Below, piece after piece: positions 25,593-34,959 of a stretch of 64,000 nt of DNA. The stretch's first letter is position 1; each line of letters starts with the position of its first letter. The position numbers were made by a program, and so were the translations under genes. The notes beneath the pieces are model-generated. The model was not told where the DNA came from and searched no databases. It saw only the letters and a program-made list of their open reading frames with translations. The stretch is taken from the NCBI RefSeq assembly GCF_025515305.1, contig NZ_JAOPHT010000011.1, forward strand, positions 1 through 64,000, in the 5' to 3' direction. Origin of the DNA: Roseicyclus sediminis (GTDB lineage: Bacteria; Pseudomonadota; Alphaproteobacteria; Rhodobacterales; Rhodobacteraceae).

Positions 25593-27881
25593 ATGCCCGA
25601 TCCGGTGAAATCCATGGGTGATATCGACGACGTCCTGTCGTCCATCCGCAGGCTCGTGGCCGATCAGCCGACCGCCTCTCAACGCAATCCGATGCGGACC
25701 GAGTCGGCCTCTGCCGCTGCCGATGGCAAGCTCGTCCTGACGCCGTCGTTGCGGGTGACCGACCCTGACGCGGCCTGGCCCGCGGGTCTGAGAACCGCCG
25801 AGCACAAGCCGCGAGAGGAAGAAGCCGTGGCCGTCGCGCCCGCCGAGGCGGCGCAGATGCCGGAGGATGACACCCTCGGCACCGAAGCGCCCGTCGACAC
25901 CGGCGTCGAGCCCACGGACGCCCAAGCTGCTGCGGTCGAGGAGGAGGGCGCCACCGCCGCCGAGGAGCACGCGGAACTCCCCCAGGCCGCCCCCGTGACG
26001 GAAGAGCCGGTCTCCGACTTCTCCGAAGTCGAGCAGGCATTTGATGCCGCCGAGGAGGTTGCTGCGGCCCAGATGGAGGCGCAGCCGGAAGCCGGATCGA
26101 CCGAAGAGGAAACCGCAACGCTGCATCTGTCCGATGCAGACACCCTCGAAGACACGATCGCCGAGGATGGCGTCCCGACCGCCGATGCCGAGCCGGAAGC
26201 CGGCGACCTCGTGGCCGAAACCGAATGGGCCGAGGAGGCGGACACCGCAATCTCCGAGGCCGTCGAAGAGGAATCCACGGTCGCCGCCGCCGTCGAAGAG
26301 GCCGTTGACACCGCCCAAGCGGCAGAGGCCGGTCTGGCCGCCGCTGAGCTGGAAGACAGCGATGACATGACGGCGGAAGGTCCCGCCGACACGTCCGGGG
26401 ACCTCCCCACCGCGACCGGGCAGGACGGCGATGTCACGGCCGACGAGGATGCGCCGCAATCGCCGCGCGCGGTCGGGGGCGATGGTTGGCGGCCCGAGAT
26501 GCGGCTCTTCGATTGGGGCCGCACGCCGACCCCCGAGGCCGCCGGGGCGGATATCCCCGCGTCGGTGGAGTTCGAGTCGGACACGGGCGACGCGGGCTGG
26601 CCGGATGCCGGTGCCAGGCGGGCGCTGCTCGACCTGGCCGCGGTCCGCGAGGCGGCTTCGTCCGCACCTGCCGAGGTCGGGGAAGCGGCCAACGACGCCC
26701 CCGAGCCCGCCGTCGAGCGGGCCGCACCGGCGTCACCCTACACGCCCATGTTCTCGCGCCGTGCCTCCGACCTCGCTCCCGTCAACGACGAGGGGGACGA
26801 GGCTCTGGCAGGCGCCGATGCCGCGCCGAACGTCGAGATCCCCGAAACCGCGGAGCACACCGCGGCAGAGGCTACAGCAGTCAGCCACGCGGAGGCCGAG
26901 GGTGACGCCGTTCAAACGGCCCTGCAGGAATTCGGCCTCTCGGGTGCCACGGATCCATCCGAGGCCGCCACCGGATCGGAGGCCGGGGATCTGACGGCCG
27001 AGGACGCTGCTCGCATTTCCGCAGATGCAGCCGAACCCGGTCTCGACTGGGCTGAGGTCGAGCCCGCCTCCTTCGAGGCCGTTTTGCCAGAGGCGGACCT
27101 CGCGGCAGAGGCCTGGGATGTCGGTTTCGAGAGCGACGAGCCCTCGACTTCGATGCCCGAGACGGCAGCCTCGGACGCGGGTTTCGAGCTCAACCTCGAT
27201 GGCATGGACATCGCCGGCGAAGCCGACACCGCGCTTTCGGCGGAACTGACCGGAACCGACCTCGCCCTGGATGTCGACACGGCATCCGAAGAGGCGCTGG
27301 AGGGCACCGGCGACGAAGGCGATATGGCCGACCGCGAAGCCGCCGCCTTCGCGGAAATTGACCTTTCCGATGCCGATGACACGGAGGAGCGGCAACTGGA
27401 CGAGACCGGCCATGCCGATCCGTTCGGCCCGGACGCGACCTCTTCCGCGGACGATGTGTCCGGCGAGGCCGCCGATCCCGCCACCTTTGGCCCGAACGAG
27501 GCAGCAGCCGTTTCCCCGCTTGGGGAGGCCGCCGCTTCGTTCGCGGAAAACAGCCCCGAGCCGCCCCTCTCGTTTCGGCGCCACGAAGACCGCCCGGACA
27601 ACGCGATGCTGGTCTCGGCTCTCGCCGGTGCCGCCCTTGGCGGGAGCATTTCCGAAGCCACGCCCCGCATCATCGGCATGTCGGCTGCACGCGCCGCCGA
27701 GCACGAGACGGGCGGCGCCCAGGAAGAGGGAATCCTCGACGAGGAAACGCTTCGCCGCATCGTCGCCGATGTGGTCCGGCAGGAACTCCAGGGTGCCCTG
27801 GGCGAGCGCATTACGCGGAACGTCCGCAAACTCGTGCGCCGCGAGATCCGCCTGATGCTGGCCGCCGACGAACTCGACTGA
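25593..27881 (+). CDS. PopZ-like acidic scaffold protein with very long disordered linker
   Basis: This 762-residue protein starts PDPVKSMGDIDDVLSSIRRL, an N-terminal helix resembling PopZ/DUF2497 proteins, and ends with a helical region LDEETLRRIVADVVRQEL and RITRNVRKLVRREIRLML. Between them lie about 670 residues rich in Ala, Glu and Asp with few aromatic residues, almost certainly disordered. PopZ organises the cell pole in Caulobacter and has the same order: short helix, acidic linker, oligomerising C-terminal helices. The linker here is several times longer. The ATG at 25593 has GAGGAG eight bases upstream. Location after tolC is typical of the group. Confidence 0.6.
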   Translation: MPDPVKSMGDIDDVLSSIRRLVADQPTASQRNPMRTESASAAADGKLVLTPSLRVTDPDAAWPAGLRTAEHKPREEEAVAVAPAEAAQMPEDDTLGTEAPVDTGVEPTDAQAAAVEEEGATAAEEHAELPQAAPVTEEPVSDFSEVEQAFDAAEEVAAAQMEAQPEAGSTEEETATLHLSDADTLEDTIAEDGVPTADAEPEAGDLVAETEWAEEADTAISEAVEEESTVAAAVEEAVDTAQAAEAGLAAAELEDSDDMTAEGPADTSGDLPTATGQDGDVTADEDAPQSPRAVGGDGWRPEMRLFDWGRTPTPEAAGADIPASVEFESDTGDAGWPDAGARRALLDLAAVREAASSAPAEVGEAANDAPEPAVERAAPASPYTPMFSRRASDLAPVNDEGDEALAGADAAPNVEIPETAEHTAAEATAVSHAEAEGDAVQTALQEFGLSGATDPSEAATGSEAGDLTAEDAARISADAAEPGLDWAEVEPASFEAVLPEADLAAEAWDVGFESDEPSTSMPETAASDAGFELNLDGMDIAGEADTALSAELTGTDLALDVDTASEEALEGTGDEGDMADREAAAFAEIDLSDADDTEERQLDETGHADPFGPDATSSADDVSGEAADPATFGPNEAAAVSPLGEAAASFAENSPEPPLSFRRHEDRPDNAMLVSALAGAALGGSISEATPRIIGMSAARAAEHETGGAQEEGILDEETLRRIVADVVRQELQGALGERITRNVRKLVRREIRLMLAADELD

Positions 27882-27960
27882 CGCCCCCGGGGGCGTCAGG
27901 GGCGCCCCCGTCAACCGCACCTGTCCTTGACATGCGGGGGCGGGCCACCAGCTTCGGTTC

Positions 27961-28818
27961 ATGTTCCCGATCCGCGATCACAACCCGTCCGACCGCACGC
28001 CCTTTGTCACCTGGGCGCTGATCGCCGTGAATGTGGTCGTGTTCCTCAGCTACTTTCCCGCGCTCGCGGGCAACGAGGCGCGACTGCTCGCCTTCTACGA
28101 CACGTGGGCGCTGGTGCCCGCCGAGGCGGTCAAGGGCGGCGAGGCCCATACCATCCTGACGTCCATGTTCCTGCATGGCGGCTGGATGCACCTGATCGGC
28201 AACATGCTTTTCCTCTACATCTTCGGCGATAACATGGAGGATCTGCTGGGGCATCTCGGCTTCCTGCTGTTCTACCTCGCCTCGGGTGTCGCGGCCGCGG
28301 GAGGGCAGATCCTGGCCGATCCGTCCTCATCGATCCCGATGGTGGGGGCCTCCGGTGCGATCGCGGGCGTGATGGGGGGCTATCTCCTGATGTTCCCGCG
28401 GGCGCGGATCGACGTCCTCGTCATCATCGTCTTTCTCATCAAGATCTTCACCATCCCGGCATGGCTGATGCTGGGCATCTGGTTCGGTCTGCAGCTTGTG
28501 AACGGACTGGCGATGGATGTCGCGGGCGGCGGTGTGGCCTACTGGGCCCATGCCGGCGGCTTCATTGCCGGGGTCCTGCTCGTGCTCCCGGTATTCCTGC
28601 GACGCGGCGGGCCGGACTACTGGGCGCGCACCCACGGCAAGCCCCCCCATGACGAGGTCGAATACGTGCTGTCTCGCGGTCGGCGGAGTCCGATCCCGTC
28701 TGTCAGTCGCGTGCGTTCGGTCCGCCAGGCGGAACGTCCCCTCTCCGATCTCAGCCGCGTCCCGCGCGCGGGCGGTCGGCGCGGATCGCGAGGGCCATGG
28801 ACCGGCGGGCGCGACTGA
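27961..28818 (+). CDS. rhomboid family intramembrane serine protease
   Basis: This 285-residue membrane protein has about six hydrophobic segments. The catalytic Ser lies in GASGAIAGVMGG and the His in WAHAGGFIAG; the conserved HGGWMHLIGNM loop precedes them. It cleaves transmembrane substrates within the inner membrane. The last 60 residues form an Arg-rich cytoplasmic tail. It follows the PopZ-like gene by 79 bases. Confidence 0.9.
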   Translation: MFPIRDHNPSDRTPFVTWALIAVNVVVFLSYFPALAGNEARLLAFYDTWALVPAEAVKGGEAHTILTSMFLHGGWMHLIGNMLFLYIFGDNMEDLLGHLGFLLFYLASGVAAAGGQILADPSSSIPMVGASGAIAGVMGGYLLMFPRARIDVLVIIVFLIKIFTIPAWLMLGIWFGLQLVNGLAMDVAGGGVAYWAHAGGFIAGVLLVLPVFLRRGGPDYWARTHGKPPHDEVEYVLSRGRRSPIPSVSRVRSVRQAERPLSDLSRVPRAGGRRGSRGPWTGGRD

Positions 28819-29140
28819 GACCTGGCGGATCGATGCCGCGCCGCGAGACGGCCGCAGATCCAGTGCCACCGATTCGACGACGCGCAAAATCGGGGACGAG
28901 TCGAGCGGAGGAGTTGCTCCGGATGTGGCAAAATCTTGACAAAAGCTTGTTTGCGCCGTGACCCAACCTAGATATGGGGCTGGATTGGCGAAAGAGACAC
29001 CTGCCCTCGTGCGAAATCCCGCCGAGCCATGCGCCCAGAGAATACCACACCTGCAAAAAACGCATCACAGTTCTGCATGGAAATTGGGCATAAGGGGCGC
29101 CACGCCAAAAATTGCAAGAGCAAGATCAAAGGACGACGAA
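28819..29140 (+). other. intergenic region upstream of the small conserved gene
   Basis: The gap is open in frame back to 28958 but that part reads as non-coding. A consensus -35 hexamer TTGACA occurs at 28936-28941 without a good -10 at normal spacing. I see nothing else. Confidence 0.35.
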
Positions 29141-29458
29141 ATGCGAGATTTCGTTGATGGCACCGCCTTCAACTTCGAACAGGGTCAGCGCGCGCGGAAG
29201 CTTTTCGCGGCGGTGGTTCTGGCTGCGCTCGACGACGCGATCGCGGATGACAAGAAATACGGCAACGGCCCCGAGCAGATCGCCCGCTGGGCGCGTTCTC
29301 GTGACGGTCGCGAAGTGCTGAGCTGTGCGGGCATCGACCCGAACGAGCGGGTGGTTCAGGGCCTGATGCGGTTCGTCGCCGCCGGCGTGCGGACTTCCGT
29401 GGCGCTCAGCCGCGAGGAAAGCGAGCGTCGCAGCCAGGCCGAGGCGGAAGCCGCCTGA
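29141..29458 (+). CDS. small conserved protein, DUF6280-like
   Basis: This 105-residue soluble protein starts RDFVDGTAFNFEQGQRARKL and is helical, with KKYGNGPEQIARWARSRDG in the middle and an acidic tail. I believe it belongs to a Rhodobacterales-restricted family of unknown role (DUF6280), from memory. ATG 29141 has AGGA eight bases upstream; the longer open frame looks non-coding. A strong terminator follows. Confidence 0.7.
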   Translation: MRDFVDGTAFNFEQGQRARKLFAAVVLAALDDAIADDKKYGNGPEQIARWARSRDGREVLSCAGIDPNERVVQGLMRFVAAGVRTSVALSREESERRSQAEAEAA

Positions 29459-29486
29459 GCAACTGAAGACCATGCTGCCAAAGAAG

Positions 29487-29511
29487 ACGCGCCCGAGGGC
29501 GCGTTTTTTTT
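29487..29511 (+). terminator. rho-independent terminator
   Basis: ACGCGCCC and GGGCGCGT pair perfectly around GA, followed by T8. It ends the small gene upstream, 28 bases after the stop, and lies next to the end of the convergent LysR gene. Confidence 0.88.
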
Positions 29512-29516
29512 GGCTG

Positions 29517-30389
29517 TCACTCCATCGACAGGACCCGCGCCAACGCGGGGTTGGGAAAACGCCGGGGCAGGGTGATGGCCCAGAAGGCCTCGTGCAGGTC
29601 AGGCAGCGGCAGCGCCTCGATCAGGAGCCCGCTTTCCAGTTCGTCCTGCACGACGATCGGCGGCACGAGGCCTAGCCCCGCATCCTCGCGCACCAGAAGT
29701 CGCAGCATCGCCATGTCGTCGGCTTCGGCCGCGATGCGCGGGCTCAGGCCCTCACGCGCCATCAACCGGTCGAAATCCGCGCGCAGCGCGCTTCCCTCGG
29801 CCGGCAGGACGAGCGGTGCGGCCGAGATCAGCGCGGCGAGATCGGCGTCCTTGGGGATTCGGTGGGCGTGGCCGACAAGGCCGACAGGCTGATCGTCGAT
29901 CCGGTGTTCCCGCCAAGGTGTCGCCGCGTCGTGGCGCGGGGGCGCGTTGGTCAGCACCACGTCGAGGCGTAGAGCCTCAAGTTCCGCCAGAAGCTCTCCG
30001 ATCGATCCCGAGCGCAGGACGACGGACACCTCCGGGTCCTGCACCAGGGGACGCAGGAGGTTCAGCTGGAAGTTCCGTGAAAGCGTGGCGAGTGCGCCGA
30101 CCCGCAGCACCGCCTGCGCGCCCGACCGTCCGGCCAGTGTCTCGACCAGTTCGTCCCCAGCCGCGAAGGCCCGTTCGGCGCAGTCGTAGGCGATCCGCCC
30201 CGCTTCGGTCAGGGCCATCGTCCGGCCGCGCCGCTCGAAGAGCGCGTGCCCGAGGCGCGCTTCCAATGCCTTGATCTGGGTCGAGACCGCCGACTGGGCG
30301 ACGCCAAGCTTCTCGGCCGCCCGTGTCAGGTTCCCCTCGGCGGCGACGGCACGGAAGGCCCGGAGATGGGTGTAGTTGAGAAGGCTCAT
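29517..30389 (-). CDS. LysR-family transcriptional regulator
   Basis: This 290-residue protein has the N-terminal winged helix-turn-helix (THLRAFRAVAAEGNLTRAAE then VAQSAVSTQIKALE) and a LysR substrate-binding domain. It is divergent from dabB-dabA with a 100-base gap, so it most likely controls inorganic carbon uptake, possibly as a CbbR-like activator. The ATG at 30389 fits the family N-terminus; the longer frame is not credible. Confidence 0.88.
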   Translation of the reverse strand: MSLLNYTHLRAFRAVAAEGNLTRAAEKLGVAQSAVSTQIKALEARLGHALFERRGRTMALTEAGRIAYDCAERAFAAGDELVETLAGRSGAQAVLRVGALATLSRNFQLNLLRPLVQDPEVSVVLRSGSIGELLAELEALRLDVVLTNAPPRHDAATPWREHRIDDQPVGLVGHAHRIPKDADLAALISAAPLVLPAEGSALRADFDRLMAREGLSPRIAAEADDMAMLRLLVREDAGLGLVPPIVVQDELESGLLIEALPLPDLHEAFWAITLPRRFPNPALARVLSME

Positions 30390-30390
30390 G

Positions 30391-30409
30391 CGTTCTTTAT
30401 AAACGAACG
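30391..30409. promoter_or_regulatory. candidate LysR-binding palindrome
   Basis: CGTTC, nine bases, then GAACG form an inverted repeat containing TTC-N9-GAA, the T-N11-A plan of LysR sites. It touches the regulator's start codon and lies 81 bases before dabB, suiting autoregulation plus activation. Confidence 0.45.
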
Positions 30410-30489
30410 AAAGCCTCGGAACAATATATTTCACTTGAGTGCGGGCGAAGGCTACCTCTCTCGAAACGTGCCGTTTGACGGAGGTCGCC

Positions 30490-32034
30490 ATGTCCATGCT
30501 CGCCTATCTTCTGCCGCTGACGCTGTTCGCTGCGGCGATCGTCTGCTTCACCGGACCGGGCCTGCGCCCGCGCCGGAGCCTCGCCATCGTGGAGGGTGCC
30601 GCGCTCGCCGTGCTCGCCGGCGCGGTGATCTTCGGGACAATGGCCGCCACCTACGGCGCCGCCGGCTCCGCGCTGATCGGCGCGAACGGGATAGGCCTCC
30701 AGATCCGCGTCGACGCGGTCTCGGCGGTCATGGTCCTGCTGGTTTCCTTCATCGGCTGGGTCGTCATCCGCTATGCACGCACCTACATGGACGGCGACGC
30801 GCGGCAGGGCACCTTCATGGGCCGCCTCGCGCTGACGCTCGGCTTTGTCCTGTTGCTCGTCACCTCAGGCAATGTCGGCCAGCTGGTCCTCGCCTGGATC
30901 GGCACGAGCCTGTCGATGCACAGGCTGCTCCTGTTCTACGGCGATCGTCCCGTGGCGCGGCTTGCGGCCGGCAAGAAGTTCCTCTTCGCCCGGATCGGCG
31001 ACGTGTTCCTGATCTCCGCCGCCGTTCTGCTGGTACAGGGCTTCGGAACCGGCGAGATCGCTGCCATGTCCGCCGCACTCGACGAAGGTTTGGTGCCCCA
31101 AGGCACGGGCTGGGCGGCTTTCTGCATCGCGATGGCGGCACTTCTGAAGTCGGCGCAGTTCCCGACCCACGGCTGGCTGACCGAGGTGATGGACGCCCCC
31201 ACGCCGGTCTCGGCGCTGCTCCATGCCGGCGTCATCAACGCGGGCGGTTTCCTCGTGATCCGCTTCTCGGACATCTTCCTTGCCGCGCCCGGTTTCGCCA
31301 TGGCCCTCCTGGCCGTGGTCGGCGGCCTGACGGCGGCGCTGGCCTCGCTCGTCATGCTGACCCAGACCGCCGTGAAGTCCGCGCTCGCCTGGAGCACCGC
31401 GGCGCAGATGGGCTTCATGCTGCTGCAATGCGGGCTCGGGGCCTTCCCGGCGGCGCTCCTGCACATCGTCGCGCATTCCCTCTACAAGGCGCATGCCTTC
31501 CTCGGCTCGGGGTCCGTCGTCGATCTCGCGCGGGCCAAGCTCGGCCATCGCCTGTCCCCGGTGCGCCCACGGGACGCGGTCCTGTCGCTCGCGGTCGCGC
31601 TCTGCGCCGTCGGGCTGACCGGCTGGGCCTTCGGTGTGACCCTCGAGACCAAGCCCGCCCTCGTCGTGCTGGCCGCCATCCTCGTGCTGGGATTGGCTCA
31701 GCTGGTGGCGCTCTCGATGGGGCAGGGCGCGCGCGGTCCGCTCGTGATCCGGGCGAGCCTCGTCTCCTTCGGTCTCTCCGCGGTCTATTTTGCCCTGCAG
31801 CTCGGCGCCGAGACGCTGACGGCCGGCACGCTGCCCGAGACCGGCTCCGTCGGCCCCATGTTGCAGGTCGTGATGGGGATGATCCTCGCGCTCTTCGTCG
31901 CCACCGCGGCGGTGCAGATCCTTGCGCCGGTGCGCCTTGCCGAAGGGCGCTGGCGCCCGCTCGTCACGCATCTGCGCCAGGGGCTCTACGTGACGCCCGT
32001 TCTGAACCGCCTTCTGGCTCCCAAGCTCGCCTGA
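30490..32034 (+). CDS. dabB: DabB proton-conducting subunit of inorganic carbon transporter
   Basis: This 514-residue protein resembles NADH dehydrogenase subunit L (antiporter family) with about 13-14 hydrophobic segments. Lys and Glu residues typical of the proton path occur in segments such as KSAQFPTHGWLTEVMDAPTP and SALAWSTAAQMGFML. It lacks the rest of complex I and is followed by DUF2309, so it is DabB, which uses proton motive force to drive CO2 hydration by DabA. ATG 30490 has GGAGG five bases upstream. dabA starts 19 bases after its stop. Confidence 0.88.
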   Translation: MSMLAYLLPLTLFAAAIVCFTGPGLRPRRSLAIVEGAALAVLAGAVIFGTMAATYGAAGSALIGANGIGLQIRVDAVSAVMVLLVSFIGWVVIRYARTYMDGDARQGTFMGRLALTLGFVLLLVTSGNVGQLVLAWIGTSLSMHRLLLFYGDRPVARLAAGKKFLFARIGDVFLISAAVLLVQGFGTGEIAAMSAALDEGLVPQGTGWAAFCIAMAALLKSAQFPTHGWLTEVMDAPTPVSALLHAGVINAGGFLVIRFSDIFLAAPGFAMALLAVVGGLTAALASLVMLTQTAVKSALAWSTAAQMGFMLLQCGLGAFPAALLHIVAHSLYKAHAFLGSGSVVDLARAKLGHRLSPVRPRDAVLSLAVALCAVGLTGWAFGVTLETKPALVVLAAILVLGLAQLVALSMGQGARGPLVIRASLVSFGLSAVYFALQLGAETLTAGTLPETGSVGPMLQVVMGMILALFVATAAVQILAPVRLAEGRWRPLVTHLRQGLYVTPVLNRLLAPKLA

Positions 32035-32053
32035 TCCCCGGAGGACCCAAGCC

Positions 32054-34495
32054 ATGACCCTGATGACCCAAGTCGATGCTGCCGTCACCGAGGACGAGGC
32101 GCTTGCCGCCGCTGACCAGGCCGGCCGCCTGATCGCCCCGCTCTGGCCGCTCTCGTCCTTCGTCGCGGTGAACCCGTTTCTCGGCTTCGCGGAACGCGAT
32201 TTCGAGGCCGCGATGGTCGATGTCGCGCGCCTCGCCGGCGCCAGGATGACCCAGGGCCCCGGCGCCTATGCCGAGGCGATCGCCACCGGGCGCATTGCGC
32301 CCGATGATCTCGATGCCGCCGCGTCGCTGCATCCGGGTGTCGCCGCAAGCGGTGCCGCCTTGGCCGAGGCGGCGCGCGGCGCGGCCGATATCGCGCCCAA
32401 GGCGCTTCCCACCCTGGCGGATCTTGCGGGGGAGGCCACGGGCGAGGCCTGGCCGCAGCGCATCGCGGGCCATGTCTGCGACTACGCGGCCCAGCACTTC
32501 GACGCGGGCCAGGGGGCCTGGTCGGCCGCGCGCGGCGACCTCGGCCTGTGGCAGGCCTGGCGCCTCGACGCGGGGCACGACCTCGGACTTGCCGCCCTCG
32601 GACTGCAGGGGGCCTCGAAGCGGATCGCGGCGCTGCCGGATGCGCCCGGCGCAGCGCTCGCGGCGCTGGCCGCATCGCTCGACCTGTCGGGCCCCGCGCT
32701 CGAAAGCTGGTTCGCGCGGCTTCTCTATACCGTTCAGGGCTGGGCCGGCCACGCGCGCTACCGCCTCTGGCAGGCCGAGCTTGCCGGCGGCACGGATCCG
32801 GTGCTGACCGATCTCCTCGCCATCCGCGCGGTCTGCGACTGGTTGCTGGTCGACAAGGTTCCGTCCACGGCCTGGGAGAGCGCGAAGGCCGCACATGCCA
32901 ACCCGCCGTCCCCCGGCGACAACGAGGCGCTTCTGGCCGCGCTGCAGACGGCCTACGAAGCCGGCTGGCGGCGGCATGTCTTTGCCGCGCTGGGCAAGGG
33001 CGAGGCCGGGACCGGCAGGCCCCCGGTTCAGGCGGCGTTCTGCATCGACGTTCGGTCGGAGGTCTTCCGCCGCGCGCTGGAGACCGCAATGCCCGGCGCC
33101 GAGACGCTGGGCTTCGCGGGGTTCTTCGGCGCGGCCGTGTCCTACCGGCCGCTCGGCGCCGCGTCCGAGACCGCGCGTTGCCCCGTTCTGCTTTCGCCGT
33201 CGGGCTGTGCCCATGACGAGGGGCCGGACGCGCTGGCCGCGACGCGGGCGGGTCGCATCGCCGCGACATCGGTCTGGTCGCGCTTCAAGCAGGCGGCGGT
33301 GTCGAGCTTCGGATATGTCGAGACCATGGGCCTCACCTATGCCGCACGGCTCGCGGCGCAGAGCCTCAAGGCCACGACCGCCCTCGCTCCGCGCCATCCC
33401 GGTCTGAAGACGGAAGAGGCGGCGCTTCTCGCCCCCTCGCTCGACGTGATCCCGCAAGACGCCCGGGTCGCAACAGCGGCGACCATCCTAAAGGCCATGT
33501 CGCTGACCGGTCCCTTCGCGCGGATCGTCGTCCTCGCGGGCCATGGCGGCACGTCGCAGAACAACCCGCATAATGCCGGTCTCGATTGCGGGGCCTGCGG
33601 CGGGCACGACGGCGAAGTGAACGCGCGCCTCGTGGCGCGGCTCCTGAACGACCCGGAGGTGCGCAAGGGCCTTCCGGCGGAGGGGATCGATGTGCCCGCG
33701 GACACCGTCTTCCTGCCCGCGCTCCACGACACCACGACCGACGAGGTGACGCTCTACGACACCGCGCGGTGGAAGGAGACGCATGGCGAGGACCTCAAGG
33801 CGCTTCGCGATGCGCTGGCTGAGGCTGGGAAGATCGCCCGGAGCGAGCGGGCGATGCTTCTGAACCTCGATCCGGACGTGCAGGTGGACGAGGCCGTTCA
33901 GGCCCGCGCGCGCGACTGGTCGCAGACCCGGCCCGAATGGGCGCTGGCCGGGTGCGCGGCGTTCATCGTCGCCCCGCGCCACCGGACGCAAGGGGTCGAC
34001 CTCGGCGGCCGCGCCTTCCTGCACAGCTACGGCTGGAAAGCGGATGCCGCGAACGGCTACCCGGTGCTCGAGCTGATCCTGACCGCGCCGCTGATCGTGG
34101 CGAGCTGGATCAACCTGCAATACTACGGGTCGACCGTGGACAACGCCGTGTTCGGCGCGGGCAACAAGGTCCTGCACAACGTCTCGGGGTTCACCGGCGT
34201 TATCGAGGGCTCGTCGGGCGATCTTCGTCCGGGCCTGCCGTGGCAGTCCGTCCATGACGGGGAGCGTTTCATCCACGAGCCGATGCGCCTTGCCGCGATC
34301 GTCGAGGCCCCGGCCGAGGCGATGTCCGACATCATCGGCAGGCACGAGGGGCTGGCGGCGCTGCTCGACAATTCCTGGTTGCATCTCTTCCGGATGGACG
34401 AGACGGGCGCGGTGGCCGAGCGCTATGTCCCGGGCGGTGGCTGGGCCCCGCTCACGGAGCCGGAGGACACCGCGCGCGTTGCCCGCGTCGCCTGA
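32054..34495 (+). CDS. dabA: DabA inorganic carbon transporter catalytic subunit (DUF2309)
   Basis: This 813-residue cytoplasmic protein is the carbonic-anhydrase-like partner of DabB. The zinc ligands of the family are present with the right spacing: Cys330 and Asp332 in FCIDVRSE, His497 in LAGHGGTSQNNPH and Cys512 in LDCGACGG. The pair hydrates CO2 vectorially to bicarbonate and accumulates it in the cell. The start has GGAGG nine bases upstream. Its last 73 bases overlap the end of the convergent hydrogenase maturation protease gene. Confidence 0.92.
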   Translation: MTLMTQVDAAVTEDEALAAADQAGRLIAPLWPLSSFVAVNPFLGFAERDFEAAMVDVARLAGARMTQGPGAYAEAIATGRIAPDDLDAAASLHPGVAASGAALAEAARGAADIAPKALPTLADLAGEATGEAWPQRIAGHVCDYAAQHFDAGQGAWSAARGDLGLWQAWRLDAGHDLGLAALGLQGASKRIAALPDAPGAALAALAASLDLSGPALESWFARLLYTVQGWAGHARYRLWQAELAGGTDPVLTDLLAIRAVCDWLLVDKVPSTAWESAKAAHANPPSPGDNEALLAALQTAYEAGWRRHVFAALGKGEAGTGRPPVQAAFCIDVRSEVFRRALETAMPGAETLGFAGFFGAAVSYRPLGAASETARCPVLLSPSGCAHDEGPDALAATRAGRIAATSVWSRFKQAAVSSFGYVETMGLTYAARLAAQSLKATTALAPRHPGLKTEEAALLAPSLDVIPQDARVATAATILKAMSLTGPFARIVVLAGHGGTSQNNPHNAGLDCGACGGHDGEVNARLVARLLNDPEVRKGLPAEGIDVPADTVFLPALHDTTTDEVTLYDTARWKETHGEDLKALRDALAEAGKIARSERAMLLNLDPDVQVDEAVQARARDWSQTRPEWALAGCAAFIVAPRHRTQGVDLGGRAFLHSYGWKADAANGYPVLELILTAPLIVASWINLQYYGSTVDNAVFGAGNKVLHNVSGFTGVIEGSSGDLRPGLPWQSVHDGERFIHEPMRLAAIVEAPAEAMSDIIGRHEGLAALLDNSWLHLFRMDETGAVAERYVPGGGWAPLTEPEDTARVARVA

Positions 34496-34959
34496 CCCGA
34501 GGGGGGCGGTGTCGCCCCCCTTCCGATTTGGCGGATGACCCGTTCGGCCAGCGTGTCGACGGCGTCTGCCACGTCCGGGGACAACCCGCTGCCATGGTCG
34601 AACCCGGCGGCTTCCACGGCAAGCAGGCGGCATTTGGGGGGCAGGCCATAGAGCCCACGCACCAGGTCGACCGCATCCAGGAGCGGCATGCCGTGGCTTG
34701 CCCGCCGCGCCGCCGGGGGGCTCGCCATCGTCAGGTCGTAGTCCCGCAGGCTTCCCGGTCGCTCGCCGGACCTGCACGCATCGACGAGGATGGCCACCCT
34801 GCGCCCCGCAAGGGCCGAGTGGAGGTCGCCCGGATCGGGCCGCAGGTGCAGAAGGTCCGCCATGGCCCCAAGCTCGGCCAGCCTGTCGAGGAGGGCCGGC
34901 CCCGCCCCGTCGTCGCCCCGGTCGCGCCGCCCGACAGCGATGACCACCGCATCATGCAT
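34423..34959 (-). CDS. hydrogenase maturation protease (HyaD/HoxW type)
   Basis: This protein of about 178 residues resembles M52 endopeptidases that remove the C-terminal extension of the NiFe-hydrogenase large subunit after nickel insertion. It starts MHDAVVIAVGRRDRGDDGAGP, with the conserved N-terminal Asp of R-x-D-D-G-x-G, and has a second metal-binding Asp in AILVDACRSG and His in AAGFDHGSGLSPDV. Its ATG overlaps the end of the large-subunit gene by eight bases. The Gly-Ser-rich last 30 residues overlap dabA on the other strand and may not be conserved. Confidence 0.85.
   Translation of the reverse strand: MHDAVVIAVGRRDRGDDGAGPALLDRLAELGAMADLLHLRPDPGDLHSALAGRRVAILVDACRSGERPGSLRDYDLTMASPPAARRASHGMPLLDAVDLVRGLYGLPPKCRLLAVEAAGFDHGSGLSPDVADAVDTLAERVIRQIGRGATPPPSGQATRATRAVSSGSVSGAQPPPGT
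34500..34522. terminator. G+C-rich hairpin between dabA and the hydrogenase operon
   Basis: AGGGGGGCG and CGCCCCCCT pair around GTGT five bases after the dabA stop, with only two or three T residues after it. It lies inside the C-terminal coding region of the convergent protease gene and may stop transcription from the dab side. Confidence 0.45.

Noticed and set aside
26434-27962. Long opposite-strand frames across the PopZ-like gene
   Set aside because: They are shadows caused by the G+C-rich, Ala/Glu-biased codons; the plus frame has the ribosome site and conserved ends.
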